64,000 nucleotides of DNA, taken from positions 372,001 to 436,000 of the forward strand of contig NZ_RKRF01000008.1 of the NCBI RefSeq assembly GCF_003843875.1. The letters run 5' to 3'. Under the pieces are notes generated by a model. It was not told where the DNA came from and did not search any database. It saw only the letters and a list, made by a program, of their open reading frames with translations. Below are positions 16,721 to 25,436 of the stretch, one piece after another. Numbering within the stretch: the stretch's first letter is position 1; each line of letters opens with the position of its first letter. Position numbers and translations under genes: made by a program. This DNA is from Aquisalibacillus elongatus (GTDB lineage: Bacteria; Bacillota; Bacilli; Bacillales; Alkalibacillaceae).

Positions 16721-18022
16721 GTGATTTGGGGGATTTTGATGGATCAAGTATTATTAATTACGATTATTTTGTTTATAATCACGTTCATAATACGAATACC
16801 TGTAGCCATAGGAATGATTCTAACATCTATTTTTTACTTTAATGCAAAGGGCCAAGATATTAGTTTAGTTGCAGATACTATTCTCTCAAATCTTATGTCT
16901 ACATATGTAATTTTAGTTGTCCCACTCTTTATTTTTACTGCTGCCGTTATGAACACAGGGCTTGTTACAGATAAAATATTTTCATTTGCAAATGCATTGG
17001 TTGGCAGATATAAAGGTGGAATGGGGCATGTAAATGTAGTAGCTTCTTGCGTGTTCTCTGGTATGTCAGGCTCAGCAGTTGCAGACGCATCTGGTTTAGG
17101 AAAAATGGAGATTGAATCCATGAGGAGACAAGGTTATGATGATGGATTTAGTTCGGCCATAACTGCAGCTTCTTCTACTATAGGTCCTATATTTCCACCT
17201 AGTATCCCTATGGTTATATATGCAATGTTATCAGGAGCGTCTGTGGGAGCACTTTTCATTGCGGGGATTATCCCAGGATTACTATTGGCTGTGGCATTAA
17301 TGATATATATTGTCTTTGTAGCTAGAAAAAGGGACTATCCAAGTGGTCCGAGGTATACATTTAAAAAATTTGTGATTTTTACATTTCAGGCTTTTCCAGC
17401 TTTGTTAACACCAGTTATTTTATTAATTGGTATTTACTCGGGTATTATCACGCCTACTGAGGCGGGAGCCGCGGCTGCGTTATATGCTTTATTAGTTTCT
17501 GTAATTGTATACAGAACAATGGGTGTTAATCAGCTAAAAGATGTATTCAAAGATACTGTTGTGACTACTGGGAATTTAGGGTTAATTGTTGGAGCGGCCT
17601 ATTGTTTTTCATATATTGTGGCTTATGAACAGATCCCTGCAGTTATTTCTGACTTTATGTTAGATTTTACGGACAATAAATATGTTATGCTGTTAATTAT
17701 TAACATATTCTTTCTTATTATGGGGATGTTTGTGGATACAATGGTCATGACTTTAGTTTTTATTCCGATGGTTCTTCCTTTTATCGATGCATTGGGGATT
17801 GATCCTGTGCATTTTGGAGTGCTTATCGTTCTTAACATGATGATTGGTTTATCGACACCACCATTTGGAATGTTACTGTTTATTGTTTCAGGAATTGCAA
17901 AAATTCCGATTAATAAAGTGATTAAAGAAGTTTGGCCAATGATATTAGTTATGTTGTTTGTTTTAGGTCTTGTAACTTATATACCCGAAATTTCACTATT
18001 TTTACCAAATATATTAGAATAA
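16721..18022 (+). CDS. TRAP transporter large permease (DctM family)
   Basis: 433 residues with about 12 transmembrane segments and the DctM signatures VVASCVFSGMSGSAVADASG (~108-127), SSTIGPIFPPSIPMVIYA (~151-168) and GIITPTEAGAAAALYALLV (~244-262). It is the Na+-coupled translocation subunit. GTG 16721 (8 nt after AAAAGGAA) and ATG 16739 (after TTGGGGGA) are both credible starts; the upstream one is listed. The lyase gene follows after 13 bp. Confidence 0.92.
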   Translation: MIWGILMDQVLLITIILFIITFIIRIPVAIGMILTSIFYFNAKGQDISLVADTILSNLMSTYVILVVPLFIFTAAVMNTGLVTDKIFSFANALVGRYKGGMGHVNVVASCVFSGMSGSAVADASGLGKMEIESMRRQGYDDGFSSAITAASSTIGPIFPPSIPMVIYAMLSGASVGALFIAGIIPGLLLAVALMIYIVFVARKRDYPSGPRYTFKKFVIFTFQAFPALLTPVILLIGIYSGIITPTEAGAAAALYALLVSVIVYRTMGVNQLKDVFKDTVVTTGNLGLIVGAAYCFSYIVAYEQIPAVISDFMLDFTDNKYVMLLIINIFFLIMGMFVDTMVMTLVFIPMVLPFIDALGIDPVHFGVLIVLNMMIGLSTPPFGMLLFIVSGIAKIPINKVIKEVWPMILVMLFVLGLVTYIPEISLFLPNILE

Positions 18023-18035
18023 AAGAGGTGTAAAT

Positions 18036-18953
18036 ATGAATGATTTAATACCGAATGGCGTTTGGCCAACTATGATAACACCATTTAAAGATAATGGTGA
18101 TATTGATTATGATTCACTGGAAAATTTAATAGAATGGTACATCAACTCTGGGGTTAATGGTTTGTTTGCAGTATGTCAATCTAGCGAAATGTATGAGTTA
18201 TCATTATCAGAGAGGTTACAACTAGCTGAGTTTGTGGTAGATAAGACAAACAATCGTATTCCAGTTATAGCGACAGGTAACGTGTCTTTTTCTATTGATG
18301 ATCAAATAGAAGAAATAAAGGCAATGTATTCAACAGGGGTTGATGCAATTGTATTATTAACAAATAGGTTAGCTAAAAAAGACCAATCTGATGATGTTAT
18401 AGTTGAAAGTGTAAACAAAATTTTGGATAATACTGAAAACATTCAATTTGGATTATATGAATGCCCGTTGCCTTATAAAAGACTTTTTAGTCCTGAGTTG
18501 TTGAAATGGTTTGCATCTACAGAGAGATTCAGATTTTTAAAAGACACCTCTTGTGATATCGAATTAATTACTAATAAAATAAGGGCAGTGGAAGGAACAA
18601 ATCTAAAAGTTTTTAATGCTAATGCTCCTACCTTACTTGATTCATTAAAAACGGGCGGAGATGGTTACAGCGGAATAATGTGCAACTTTCATCCAGATTT
18701 ATATGTGAAACTATATAATGATTTTTTAACTAATGAAGTTAAATCTCAAAAGATTCAAGACTTCGTTGGTTTAGCCTCCACTATCGAAAGGCAAATGTAT
18801 CCAATGAACTCAAAATATTATTTGACCTTGGAAGGTGTTTTAAATACCTATCAATGTCGTAATAGCAATAAAGAAGACTTTATTAATGCATTCAAGAGTG
18901 AAATTGAACAAATGAGAAACTTAACTAAATCGTTAAATTTTAGCTCTACTTAA
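18036..18953 (+). CDS. Dihydrodipicolinate synthase/N-acetylneuraminate lyase family aldolase
   Basis: 305-residue class I aldolase fold. The Schiff-base lysine is Lys169 (RFLKDTSCD) and the catalytic tyrosine Tyr141 (GLYECPLPY). The usual GTTGE phosphate/carboxylate loop reads CQSSEM here, so the 2-keto acid pocket differs from DapA proper. It probably cleaves a keto-deoxy sugar acid to pyruvate plus an aldehyde within the LacI-controlled pathway; NanA-like activity is a less likely alternative because nanE/nanK are 20 kb away. ATG 18036 follows AAAAGAGGTG. Confidence 0.85.
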   Translation: MNDLIPNGVWPTMITPFKDNGDIDYDSLENLIEWYINSGVNGLFAVCQSSEMYELSLSERLQLAEFVVDKTNNRIPVIATGNVSFSIDDQIEEIKAMYSTGVDAIVLLTNRLAKKDQSDDVIVESVNKILDNTENIQFGLYECPLPYKRLFSPELLKWFASTERFRFLKDTSCDIELITNKIRAVEGTNLKVFNANAPTLLDSLKTGGDGYSGIMCNFHPDLYVKLYNDFLTNEVKSQKIQDFVGLASTIERQMYPMNSKYYLTLEGVLNTYQCRNSNKEDFINAFKSEIEQMRNLTKSLNFSST

Positions 18954-18979
18954 TAAACTCTTGTTTTAGAGGTGTAGTT

Positions 18980-19975
18980 ATGAAAGTGACAATTAAAGAT
19001 GTAGCAAGAGAATCAGGAGTGTCTATAGCTACTGTTTCAAGAGTAATTAATAATAATGGCTACGTGAGTGACGAAATAAAAGAAAAAGTAGAAAATACTA
19101 TTGTTTCTCTTAATTATCAAGTTAATGGTTTGGCAAAAAGCTTGAAAGAAGAAAAAACGAATATGATCGGGATAATAATACCTGATATTTCGAATCCATA
19201 TTTTATGCAAATTGCCAAAGGCTTAGAAGATGAGTTAGAAAGTGAAAGGTACAATCTTATTTTTTCATCATCGAATGAAGATCCAGTTAAGGAAACAAAG
19301 CTGATTAATTTATTGTTAGAAAAACGAGTTGAGGTCATAATTATTGCCACCACTGGAGGAAATGAAGAATTAATAAAGAATGTGGAAAAAAATGGAACAA
19401 AAGTAATATTGATAGATCGTTATTTAGACAGAGATAGCGGCAGTTTTCATTTGATTTTAGAAAATAACTTTCTAGGTGGTTATAAATTAACTCAATCTAT
19501 TATAAATCAAGGTCACAAAAAGATTGGCGTAGTTAATGGCTCCTTTGACGTAAATACTGGTTCAGATCGGTATAAGGGATTTGAGAAAGCTATAGAAGAT
19601 TATAAAATCCAAAGGTCTAATGAGTTAATTTATAATGGAGAGTTCAGAGAAAGTTGTGGATTTAAAGCTGTAAATAAATTTATCAAAAGTGGAGAAATCC
19701 CATCAGGTATTATAGCCTTTAATAACCTAATGGCTATAGGGGTAATTAAACGTTTATATGAGTTGGGTTATAATGTTCCTGATGATGTCTGTGTTGCATC
19801 TTATGGTGAGCTTGATACTATGGGTTTACTTAACAATTTGAAGATAAACTTTATTAAGCAAAAGCCATATGAAATGGGGATAGAGACTGGTAAAGTTTTG
19901 AAAAGAATGGTAGATGAAAACTTAATTGAACCTCACATTTCAGTTTATGAACCTGAATTATGTATTGAACGCTAA
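18980..19975 (+). CDS. LacI-family transcriptional regulator
   Basis: 331 residues. N-terminal HTH VTIKDVARESGVSIATVSRV (~3-22) with hinge helix GLAKSLKEEKTNMIGIIIPD (~47-66), followed by a periplasmic-binding-type sensor domain. It is the last gene of the SIS-PfkB-TRAP-lyase operon, and the TGTAAACG-type operators at 13426 and 15075 are typical LacI-family targets, so it is the likely local repressor induced by the transported sugar acid. ATG follows TTTAGAGGTGTAGTT. A terminator overlaps its last codons. Confidence 0.92.
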   Translation: MKVTIKDVARESGVSIATVSRVINNNGYVSDEIKEKVENTIVSLNYQVNGLAKSLKEEKTNMIGIIIPDISNPYFMQIAKGLEDELESERYNLIFSSSNEDPVKETKLINLLLEKRVEVIIIATTGGNEELIKNVEKNGTKVILIDRYLDRDSGSFHLILENNFLGGYKLTQSIINQGHKKIGVVNGSFDVNTGSDRYKGFEKAIEDYKIQRSNELIYNGEFRESCGFKAVNKFIKSGEIPSGIIAFNNLMAIGVIKRLYELGYNVPDDVCVASYGELDTMGLLNNLKINFIKQKPYEMGIETGKVLKRMVDENLIEPHISVYEPELCIER

Positions 19976-19995
19976 TGTTTTACATTGGCGTTTTT
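19968..19995 (+). terminator. Intrinsic terminator overlapping the end of the lacI-type gene
   Basis: AACGCTAATG / CATTGGCGTT (one G-T pair) followed by TTTGTTTG. Confidence 0.8.
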
Positions 19996-20082
19996 GTTTG
20001 CCTGTCATGCCAATTTGCTAAGTTAATGTAAGCCTCAATGAAATTTGATAAAATAACTATTAATGACTAGGGAGGTATTTGG

Positions 20083-20403
20083 ATGGATAATATGGACACT
20101 GTATTAGTAACAGGTTATGCTAAGGCTCCTCAGGGCACTGCAATGTATGAAACTTCTAAGTATGCGGGGATTGTTCTTGAGATTGACAAAACGACTAATA
20201 AAATAGTTGATGCAGAATTTACATTTATTACTGATTTGGCAAAGAATTTTCTAAGGCGAAAAACAATTGGTTATGATTTTAGCGATGGATTGGATGGATT
20301 AATTTCAATTATTGAAAAAAGTTACTTTGCCCCATCAGAAAATTCCATTATTACTGCTTTAAAGTCAGCGTATAATCGATACTTTGAAAATTGTCTGAAT
20401 TAA
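20083..20403 (+). CDS. DUF3870 protein
   Basis: 106-residue small cytosolic alpha/beta protein. The N-terminal VTGYAKAPQGTAMYE and the central DAEFTFITDLAKNFLRR..IGYDFSDGLD fit DUF3870. Members are repeatedly found beside acyl-CoA and acetoacetate metabolism genes; the biochemical role is unknown. Here it precedes a promoter and structured leader for a CoA-transferase/thiolase operon. ATG 20083 follows AGGGAGGTATTTGG. No terminator is evident directly after it, so some read-through into the leader is possible. Confidence 0.8.
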   Translation: MDNMDTVLVTGYAKAPQGTAMYETSKYAGIVLEIDKTTNKIVDAEFTFITDLAKNFLRRKTIGYDFSDGLDGLISIIEKSYFAPSENSIITALKSAYNRYFENCLN

Positions 20404-20413
20404 AAAAATATTA

Positions 20414-20442
20414 TTGACATTTTTTAAATGCTTTGGTTTAAT
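20414..20442 (+). promoter_or_regulatory. Promoter of the CoA-transferase/thiolase operon
   Basis: Perfect TTGACA (20414-20419), 17-bp spacer, TTTAAT (20437-20442), giving a start near 20449. The first gene begins about 190 nt further on. Confidence 0.8.
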
Positions 20443-20448
20443 TATAAA

Positions 20449-20637
20449 TAACAATTTAATGAAGATTCTTTACAATGAAAAACTTAAATTTTAAATGGGG
20501 GAAACGCAACCCGTTTCTCTGATTAATTTAAAATGCTCAGTTTTTCCATTAGTAACAAGCTACATCCATGGGATTAGTATGGGTGCTTGTACCAGTGGAA
20601 AAACTGAGTTTTTTTGTTTAGAAAGGAGGATGCTAAA
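20449..20637 (+). promoter_or_regulatory. Structured 5' leader, candidate attenuator or riboswitch
   Basis: The leader holds two consecutive hairpins. Hairpin 1: ATTTTAAAT (20488-20496) pairs with ATTTAAAAT (20526-20534) and encloses a second stem GAAACG (20501-20506)/CGTTTC (20512-20517). Hairpin 2 is an intrinsic terminator (20536-20615). An AAAGGAGGA ribosome site and TTG start follow. A promoter plus intrinsic terminator ahead of the coding region is the hallmark of transcription attenuation. No known riboswitch class was recognised. Confidence 0.55.
20536..20615 (+). terminator. Leader intrinsic terminator with branched loop
   Basis: Perfect 13-bp outer stem CTCAGTTTTTCCA / TGGAAAAACTGAG followed by seven T. 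Its loop contains another stem (ACAAGC / GCTTGT with CATCCAT / ATGGGTG). It lies upstream of the first gene of the operon, so it must be read through or disrupted for expression. Confidence 0.85.
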
Positions 20638-21510
20638 TTGAGTAAAAATATTGCTGTAATTGGTGCAGGGACTATGGGGAGAGCCATTACAAGTCTTTTA
20701 TTAGAACATGATGAAAACGTTACCATCATAGAATTGAGTGATTCAGTTCTAAACCAAGCACAAGAAGAATTTCAATCTAAGAAAGTTCATTTTTATAATC
20801 ATTATCCTGATAACTTAGATGTAGATATGGTTATTGAGGCTGTACCAGAGGAACTCGATATTAAAAGAGCTGTCCTTCAAAAGGTCGAAAATCATGTGCC
20901 ATCAGATACAGTGTTATGTACGAACACTTCAGGTTTACCGATAACTCAAATCGGATCAAACCTTAAATTACCTGAACGTTTAGTTGGGACACATTTCTTT
21001 ACTCCTGCAGAACACATTCCACTTGTTGAAGTAATTAAAGGAGAAAAAACTAAGGATGAAGTGGCAGAGTATGTAATAGAATTTTTGCAAAACAGAGGCA
21101 AGTTACCAGTATTGGTACAAAAAGATATACCAGGGTTTATTTGTAACCGCATTCAACATGCAATTGCTAGAGAAGCTATTTATTTAAATGAAATGGGTGT
21201 TGCTTCTGTAGAAGATATTGACCAAGCCGTTAAATGGAGCATCGGATTGAGACTTGCATTAACAGGTCCATTTGAACAGAGGGATATTAATGGTATTGAT
21301 ACTCATTACCACATTGCCTCTTACTTATATAAAGATTTAAATAATTCTACTCATCCTTCGCAAATTCTAAAGGATAAGGTTGAGTCTAATGAATTGGGGG
21401 TGAAAAATGGCAAAGGGTTTTATAACTGGTCAAACACTAATATAAATAAATTTTTAACTAACAAGAATAATAGCTTAAAAGAACTTATTCATTTTATTAA
21501 AAACTATTAA
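20638..21510 (+). CDS. 3-hydroxyacyl-CoA dehydrogenase family protein
   Basis: 290 residues. N-terminal NAD-binding motif IAVIGAGTMGRAITSLLLE and the catalytic region EAVPEELDIKR, NTSGLPI, GTHFFTPAEHIPLVEVI (~115-131), where the His is in the catalytic position; the C-terminal domain includes GFICNRIQHAIAREA. It probably oxidises a 3-hydroxyacyl-CoA or hydroxy acid. TTG 20638 is chosen because AAAGGAGGA precedes it by 7 nt; an in-frame TTG at 20614 lies in the terminator U-tract. First gene of the operon, followed 18 bp later by atoE. Confidence 0.87.
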   Translation: MSKNIAVIGAGTMGRAITSLLLEHDENVTIIELSDSVLNQAQEEFQSKKVHFYNHYPDNLDVDMVIEAVPEELDIKRAVLQKVENHVPSDTVLCTNTSGLPITQIGSNLKLPERLVGTHFFTPAEHIPLVEVIKGEKTKDEVAEYVIEFLQNRGKLPVLVQKDIPGFICNRIQHAIAREAIYLNEMGVASVEDIDQAVKWSIGLRLALTGPFEQRDINGIDTHYHIASYLYKDLNNSTHPSQILKDKVESNELGVKNGKGFYNWSNTNINKFLTNKNNSLKELIHFIKNY

Positions 21511-21528
21511 ATTTAGGGGGATAAAAAT

Positions 21529-22866
21529 ATGAGACGAATGACGAACTTTTTTACAAATTTAATGAACAAGTATTTGCCAGATCCATTTGTAATTGCTGTT
21601 ATTTTAACTGCGGCTGCAATTGTATTAGGAATGGTGATAGAAGGAGCAGGTTTCATAGAAACAACGGAGTATTGGGGGAATGGTTTTTGGGATTTATTAG
21701 GCTTTACCATGCAAATGACCTTGATTCTCTTAACTGGGTATGTACTGGCTAAAACTCCATTAGTAGATAATTTAATTAATAAATCTATTTCTGGAATAAG
21801 AAATCCTAAAACAGCTGTTATTACAGCGACTCTATTTAGTGGTATTGGTAGTTTATTAAACTGGGGATTCGGTTTAATTATTGGTGGTATAGTAGCACAA
21901 AAGTTAGCAATTCAGGTTAAAGGTGTACATTATCCGTTAATTATAGCTGCTGGTTACAGTGGTTTCTCACTTTATGGTTTAGGTTTATCAGGTACTGTTC
22001 CTGTAACCATTGCTACTCCAGATCATTTCTTAGCAGAACAAATTGGAGTTATTCCTGTATCAGAAACGATTTTCTCTTTACCAATAATCTTAACAGTGCT
22101 AGCTGTATTAATCTCATTACCGATAGTAAATGCTTTCCTACACCCTAAAAAAGATGAAGAAGTGACAGAAATTAACCCTGATATTGTCAAACAAGTTGAG
22201 GAAGAGAAAGCAGAGGTTGTGGAAGAAAAATCGGATACACTAGCTAGTCGTTTGAACAATAGTCATGTAGTTGGTGTTGGGATTGGTATTATTGGAATGA
22301 TTTATATCATTCGTCACTTTACTACTGGCGGTGCTTTAGAGTTAAACACGATGAACTTCTTAATGCTATTTTTAGGGATCTTACTAATGGGAACACCAGC
22401 TCGATACCTAGATGTAGTAAACAAAGGTATTAAGACAGTAGCTGGAATTGTACTACAGTACCCTTTCTATGCAGGTATAATGGCAATTCTAGTAGGTACA
22501 GGTCTTGTAACCACTTTTGCAAACTCATTTGTTAGTTTCTCAACTGCCGAAACACTTCCGTTCTGGTCAATGGTGAGTGCCTTCTTTATTAACATATTGG
22601 CTCCATCGGGTGGTGGACAATGGGCTGTACAAGGTCCGATTATGCTAGAAGCTGCAAGTGAATTAGGTACCTCAGTTAAACAAACGGCGTTGGCTGTACA
22701 AATTGGTGATGGTTGGAATAATGTCGTTCAGCCTTTCTGGATATTACCTGTCCTAGCAATCTCTAAGTTAAAACTTAAAGATGTCATGGGTTATCTTGTT
22801 GTAATGATGATTTGGTTAGGTTTAGTGTTTGGTACATCTGTATTATTAACAGGTTTCTTAGGCTAG
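21529..22866 (+). CDS. atoE: Short-chain fatty acid permease AtoE
   Basis: 445-residue polytopic membrane protein of the AtoE family: NKYLPDPFVIAVILTAAAIV at the N-terminus, SGIGSLLNWGFGLIIGGIVA (~104-123) and NILAPSGGGQWAVQGPIMLEA (~360-380), with a cytoplasmic acidic/Lys loop (~205-240). It imports short-chain acids such as butyrate or acetoacetate for activation by the adjacent CoA-transferase. ATG after TTAGGGGGATAAAAAT. Confidence 0.92.
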   Translation: MRRMTNFFTNLMNKYLPDPFVIAVILTAAAIVLGMVIEGAGFIETTEYWGNGFWDLLGFTMQMTLILLTGYVLAKTPLVDNLINKSISGIRNPKTAVITATLFSGIGSLLNWGFGLIIGGIVAQKLAIQVKGVHYPLIIAAGYSGFSLYGLGLSGTVPVTIATPDHFLAEQIGVIPVSETIFSLPIILTVLAVLISLPIVNAFLHPKKDEEVTEINPDIVKQVEEEKAEVVEEKSDTLASRLNNSHVVGVGIGIIGMIYIIRHFTTGGALELNTMNFLMLFLGILLMGTPARYLDVVNKGIKTVAGIVLQYPFYAGIMAILVGTGLVTTFANSFVSFSTAETLPFWSMVSAFFINILAPSGGGQWAVQGPIMLEAASELGTSVKQTALAVQIGDGWNNVVQPFWILPVLAISKLKLKDVMGYLVVMMIWLGLVFGTSVLLTGFLG

Positions 22867-22891
22867 TATTAATTAACGAGGTGAGAAGTTC

Positions 22892-23578
22892 ATGGATAAA
22901 CTTAAGACAGCTAAAGAAGCAATTCAGCAAGTTCAAACTGGAAATACAGTTATGGTTGGAGGATTCGGCTTAGTCGGAGCCCCTCTGACCATGATTGAAG
23001 AACTAACAAAACATGAAGCCTACGATTTAACAATCGTTAGTAATAACGTAGGTGAGGAAGGTAAAGGGTTAGGTAAGGTATTAAGGCAAGGAAAGATCAA
23101 AAAAGCAATTGGATCTTATTTTACGAGTAATAGAGAAGTAGGAACCTTATATAATGAAGGAAAAATTGATGTTCAGTTAGTGCCTCAAGGAACGTTTTCA
23201 GAATCAATTCGTGCAGGCGGTGCTGGTATAGGTGGATATTATACTAAAACAGGTGCTGGAACTAAGCTTGCTGAAGGTAAAGAAGAGAAAATTATGAACG
23301 GTGAAAAATACGTTCTTGAAGAAGCCATAAAAGGTAACGTTGCAATTATAAAAGCTGATAAAGCAGATACACTTGGCAACCTGCAGTATTATAAAACTGC
23401 TAGAAACTTTAATCCAGTCATGGCCACAGCAGCTGACTTTGTTATAGCAGAAGTAGATGAAATTGTTGATGTTGGTGAGCTAGATCCAGAAAGCATTGTC
23501 ACTCCACATTTATATGTTGATGTCGTTGTAAGGAGTCGGTATCAACTAACAAAGGAAGGGGTTGTTGAACTTGGATAA
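22892..23578 (+). CDS. 3-oxoacid/acetate CoA-transferase subunit A
   Basis: 228 residues, the alpha subunit of a class I CoA-transferase. The glycine-rich GNTVMVGGFGLVGAPLTMIE is near residues 17-36 and the family segment PQGTFSESIRAGGAGIGGYYTKTG at ~98-121. Together with subunit B it transfers CoA between succinyl- or acetyl-CoA and a 3-keto or short-chain acid. Candidate substrates are acetoacetate (AtoDA/ScoAB-like) or 3-oxoadipate (PcaIJ-like). ATG after CGAGGTGAGAAGTTC. It overlaps the start of subunit B by 8 bp. Confidence 0.92.
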   Translation: MDKLKTAKEAIQQVQTGNTVMVGGFGLVGAPLTMIEELTKHEAYDLTIVSNNVGEEGKGLGKVLRQGKIKKAIGSYFTSNREVGTLYNEGKIDVQLVPQGTFSESIRAGGAGIGGYYTKTGAGTKLAEGKEEKIMNGEKYVLEEAIKGNVAIIKADKADTLGNLQYYKTARNFNPVMATAADFVIAEVDEIVDVGELDPESIVTPHLYVDVVVRSRYQLTKEGVVELG

Positions 23579-24209
23579 AAGAGAAATTATAGCTAAGAGA
23601 GCAGCAGAAGAGTTGAAGCCTGGATCCATTATAAATTTGGGTATCGGTATTCCTACGTTAGTGACGAAGTTCATCAATCCCGACGACTTTTTTATTCATA
23701 CAGAAAATGGGTTATTAGGTATGAAAGAATTAGAGAGTGATGAAGAGTTTGATCCACTTATTGTTAACGCTGGCAAAATGGCTGTGGGGGAAGAAATAGG
23801 TGCGTCTTACTTTGATAGTGCAACTTCGTTTAGCATGATTCGAGGCGGACATGTTGATGTTGCGATTTTAGGGGCATTGCAAGTTGATGAAAACGGACAA
23901 ATAGCTAACTGGGCTATTCCAGGTAAAAACATTTTAGGTGTCGGTGGCGCAATGGATTTATTAAGTGGTGCCAAGAAAGTGATTGTGTCTATTACACATA
24001 CTGCAAAAGATGGTCGAATTAAATTGGTTAAAGAATGCGATTATCCAATTACTTCTTTACGTGCTGTGGATGCGATTGTTACTGATTTAGGCTTTTTTGA
24101 ACGAGTTGATCATGAATGGGTATTAAAAGAGATTATGCCTAATTCTAGTTTAGAAGAAATAACTAAGAATACAGAATTTCATTTTAAAGTCGATCAGGAT
24201 ATAAACTAG
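23571..24209 (+). CDS. 3-oxoacid/acetate CoA-transferase subunit B
   Basis: 212 residues, the beta subunit. NLGIGIPTLVTKFI (~18-31) and the active-site glutamate in HTENGLLGM (~44-52) that forms the glutamyl-CoA thioester are present. TTG 23571 gives MDKREIIAKRAAEEL, matching the usual AtoA/PcaJ N-terminus; in-frame TTGs at 23562 and 23565 are alternatives, and all follow the AAGGAAGGGG site. Translationally coupled to subunit A and followed 10 bp later by the thiolase. Confidence 0.9.
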   Translation: MDKREIIAKRAAEELKPGSIINLGIGIPTLVTKFINPDDFFIHTENGLLGMKELESDEEFDPLIVNAGKMAVGEEIGASYFDSATSFSMIRGGHVDVAILGALQVDENGQIANWAIPGKNILGVGGAMDLLSGAKKVIVSITHTAKDGRIKLVKECDYPITSLRAVDAIVTDLGFFERVDHEWVLKEIMPNSSLEEITKNTEFHFKVDQDIN

Positions 24210-24219
24210 GAGGATTAGA

Positions 24220-25419
24220 ATGAATCAAAAAGCTTATGTTGTCTATGCTAAACGAACAGCTGTCGGAAGGATGGGTGGAACTCTTAAGAATATCGAACCA
24301 GATGACTTACTTATGCCTTTATTAGAAGATTTTAAATCTGAGAATTTAATTCCAAATGAGGAATTAACAGAACTAGTAATAGGTCAGGCTAAACAAACAC
24401 AAGATCATTCTAATATTGCTAGAAAAGTATTATTAAAAACTGGTCTTCCTGAGACATTACCTGGCTATACCGTTCACCGAGCGTGTGGATCTGGAATGCA
24501 ATCTATCCACAATGCATTAATGGGTATACGTTCAGGACTCGGTCAGGCGTATTTAGTAGGGGGAGTTGAGAGTATGAGCACAGCTCCTTATTACGTTAAT
24601 GGCGCGCGTTTTGGTTTAATGTCAGGTAGTACTGAGTTTAAAGATCCAAATAGATCAAGTCAGCCTGGTTCACAACCGCTGGAAATGTACGGAAACCTTA
24701 ATATGGGAGAGACTGCAGAGAATTTAGCAGAACAGTATAATATTAGCCGAAGTGAACAGGATGAGTTTGCTCGTAGTAGTCAAGAAAAGGCTAAGAAAGC
24801 TATAGAGAGTAGTCGATTCAAAGAAGAAATAGTACCTGTAAAAGTCCCTCAGCGCAAAAAGGAACCATTATTGTTTGATACTGATGAGCATCCTCGAGAT
24901 ACTAGTCTTGAAAAACTTGGAAAGTTACCACCTGCATTTAGAAAAAATGGCACGGTTACGGCGGGGAATTCCTCTGGTCTAAATGATGGAGCTTCCCTTA
25001 TGTTAGTTGTTTCAGAGGAGATGGTTAAGAAGTACAATTTAAATGTAATGGCTGAGGTTGTCTCTATTGGACTGTCAGGCGTGAACCCGAAAATTATGGG
25101 GATAGGTCCTGTAGATGCTTCAAAAAAAGCTCTAGAATCTATTGATTTATCGATAGATTCAATGGATCTAGTTGAATTAAATGAAGCTTTTGCAGCTCAA
25201 AGCCTTGCAGTCATTAATGATTTAAATATAGATCCTGATAAATTAAATGTTAACGGAGGGGCCATCGCTCTAGGTCACCCAATTGGAAATAGTGGTACGA
25301 GAATCAGTGTAACGCTCGTTCATGAAATGATGAAGCGAAACAGTAAGTATGGCTTGGCAACATTGTGTATAGCAGGAGGCCAAGGTATTGCAACAGTCTT
25401 TAAGAGCTTTGATGGATAA
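24220..25419 (+). CDS. Thiolase (acetyl-CoA C-acyltransferase)
   Basis: 399 residues. Nucleophile Cys89 (VHRACGSGMQS), the GHPIGNSGTR histidine motif (~350-359) and the C-terminal catalytic Cys in LCIAGGQG (~383-390) are all present. It cleaves a 3-ketoacyl-CoA thiolytically to acetyl-CoA, completing the breakdown of the acid activated by the CoA-transferase. ATG 24220 follows CTAGGAGGATTAGA. Confidence 0.93.
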   Translation: MNQKAYVVYAKRTAVGRMGGTLKNIEPDDLLMPLLEDFKSENLIPNEELTELVIGQAKQTQDHSNIARKVLLKTGLPETLPGYTVHRACGSGMQSIHNALMGIRSGLGQAYLVGGVESMSTAPYYVNGARFGLMSGSTEFKDPNRSSQPGSQPLEMYGNLNMGETAENLAEQYNISRSEQDEFARSSQEKAKKAIESSRFKEEIVPVKVPQRKKEPLLFDTDEHPRDTSLEKLGKLPPAFRKNGTVTAGNSSGLNDGASLMLVVSEEMVKKYNLNVMAEVVSIGLSGVNPKIMGIGPVDASKKALESIDLSIDSMDLVELNEAFAAQSLAVINDLNIDPDKLNVNGGAIALGHPIGNSGTRISVTLVHEMMKRNSKYGLATLCIAGGQGIATVFKSFDG

Positions 25420-25436
25420 ATAAGGTGGTGGACTAA

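Noticed and set aside
20536..20615. T-box leader
   Set aside because: GGGTGCTTGTACCAG loosely recalls the T-box antiterminator, but the NNTGGNACCGCG core and specifier stem are absent.
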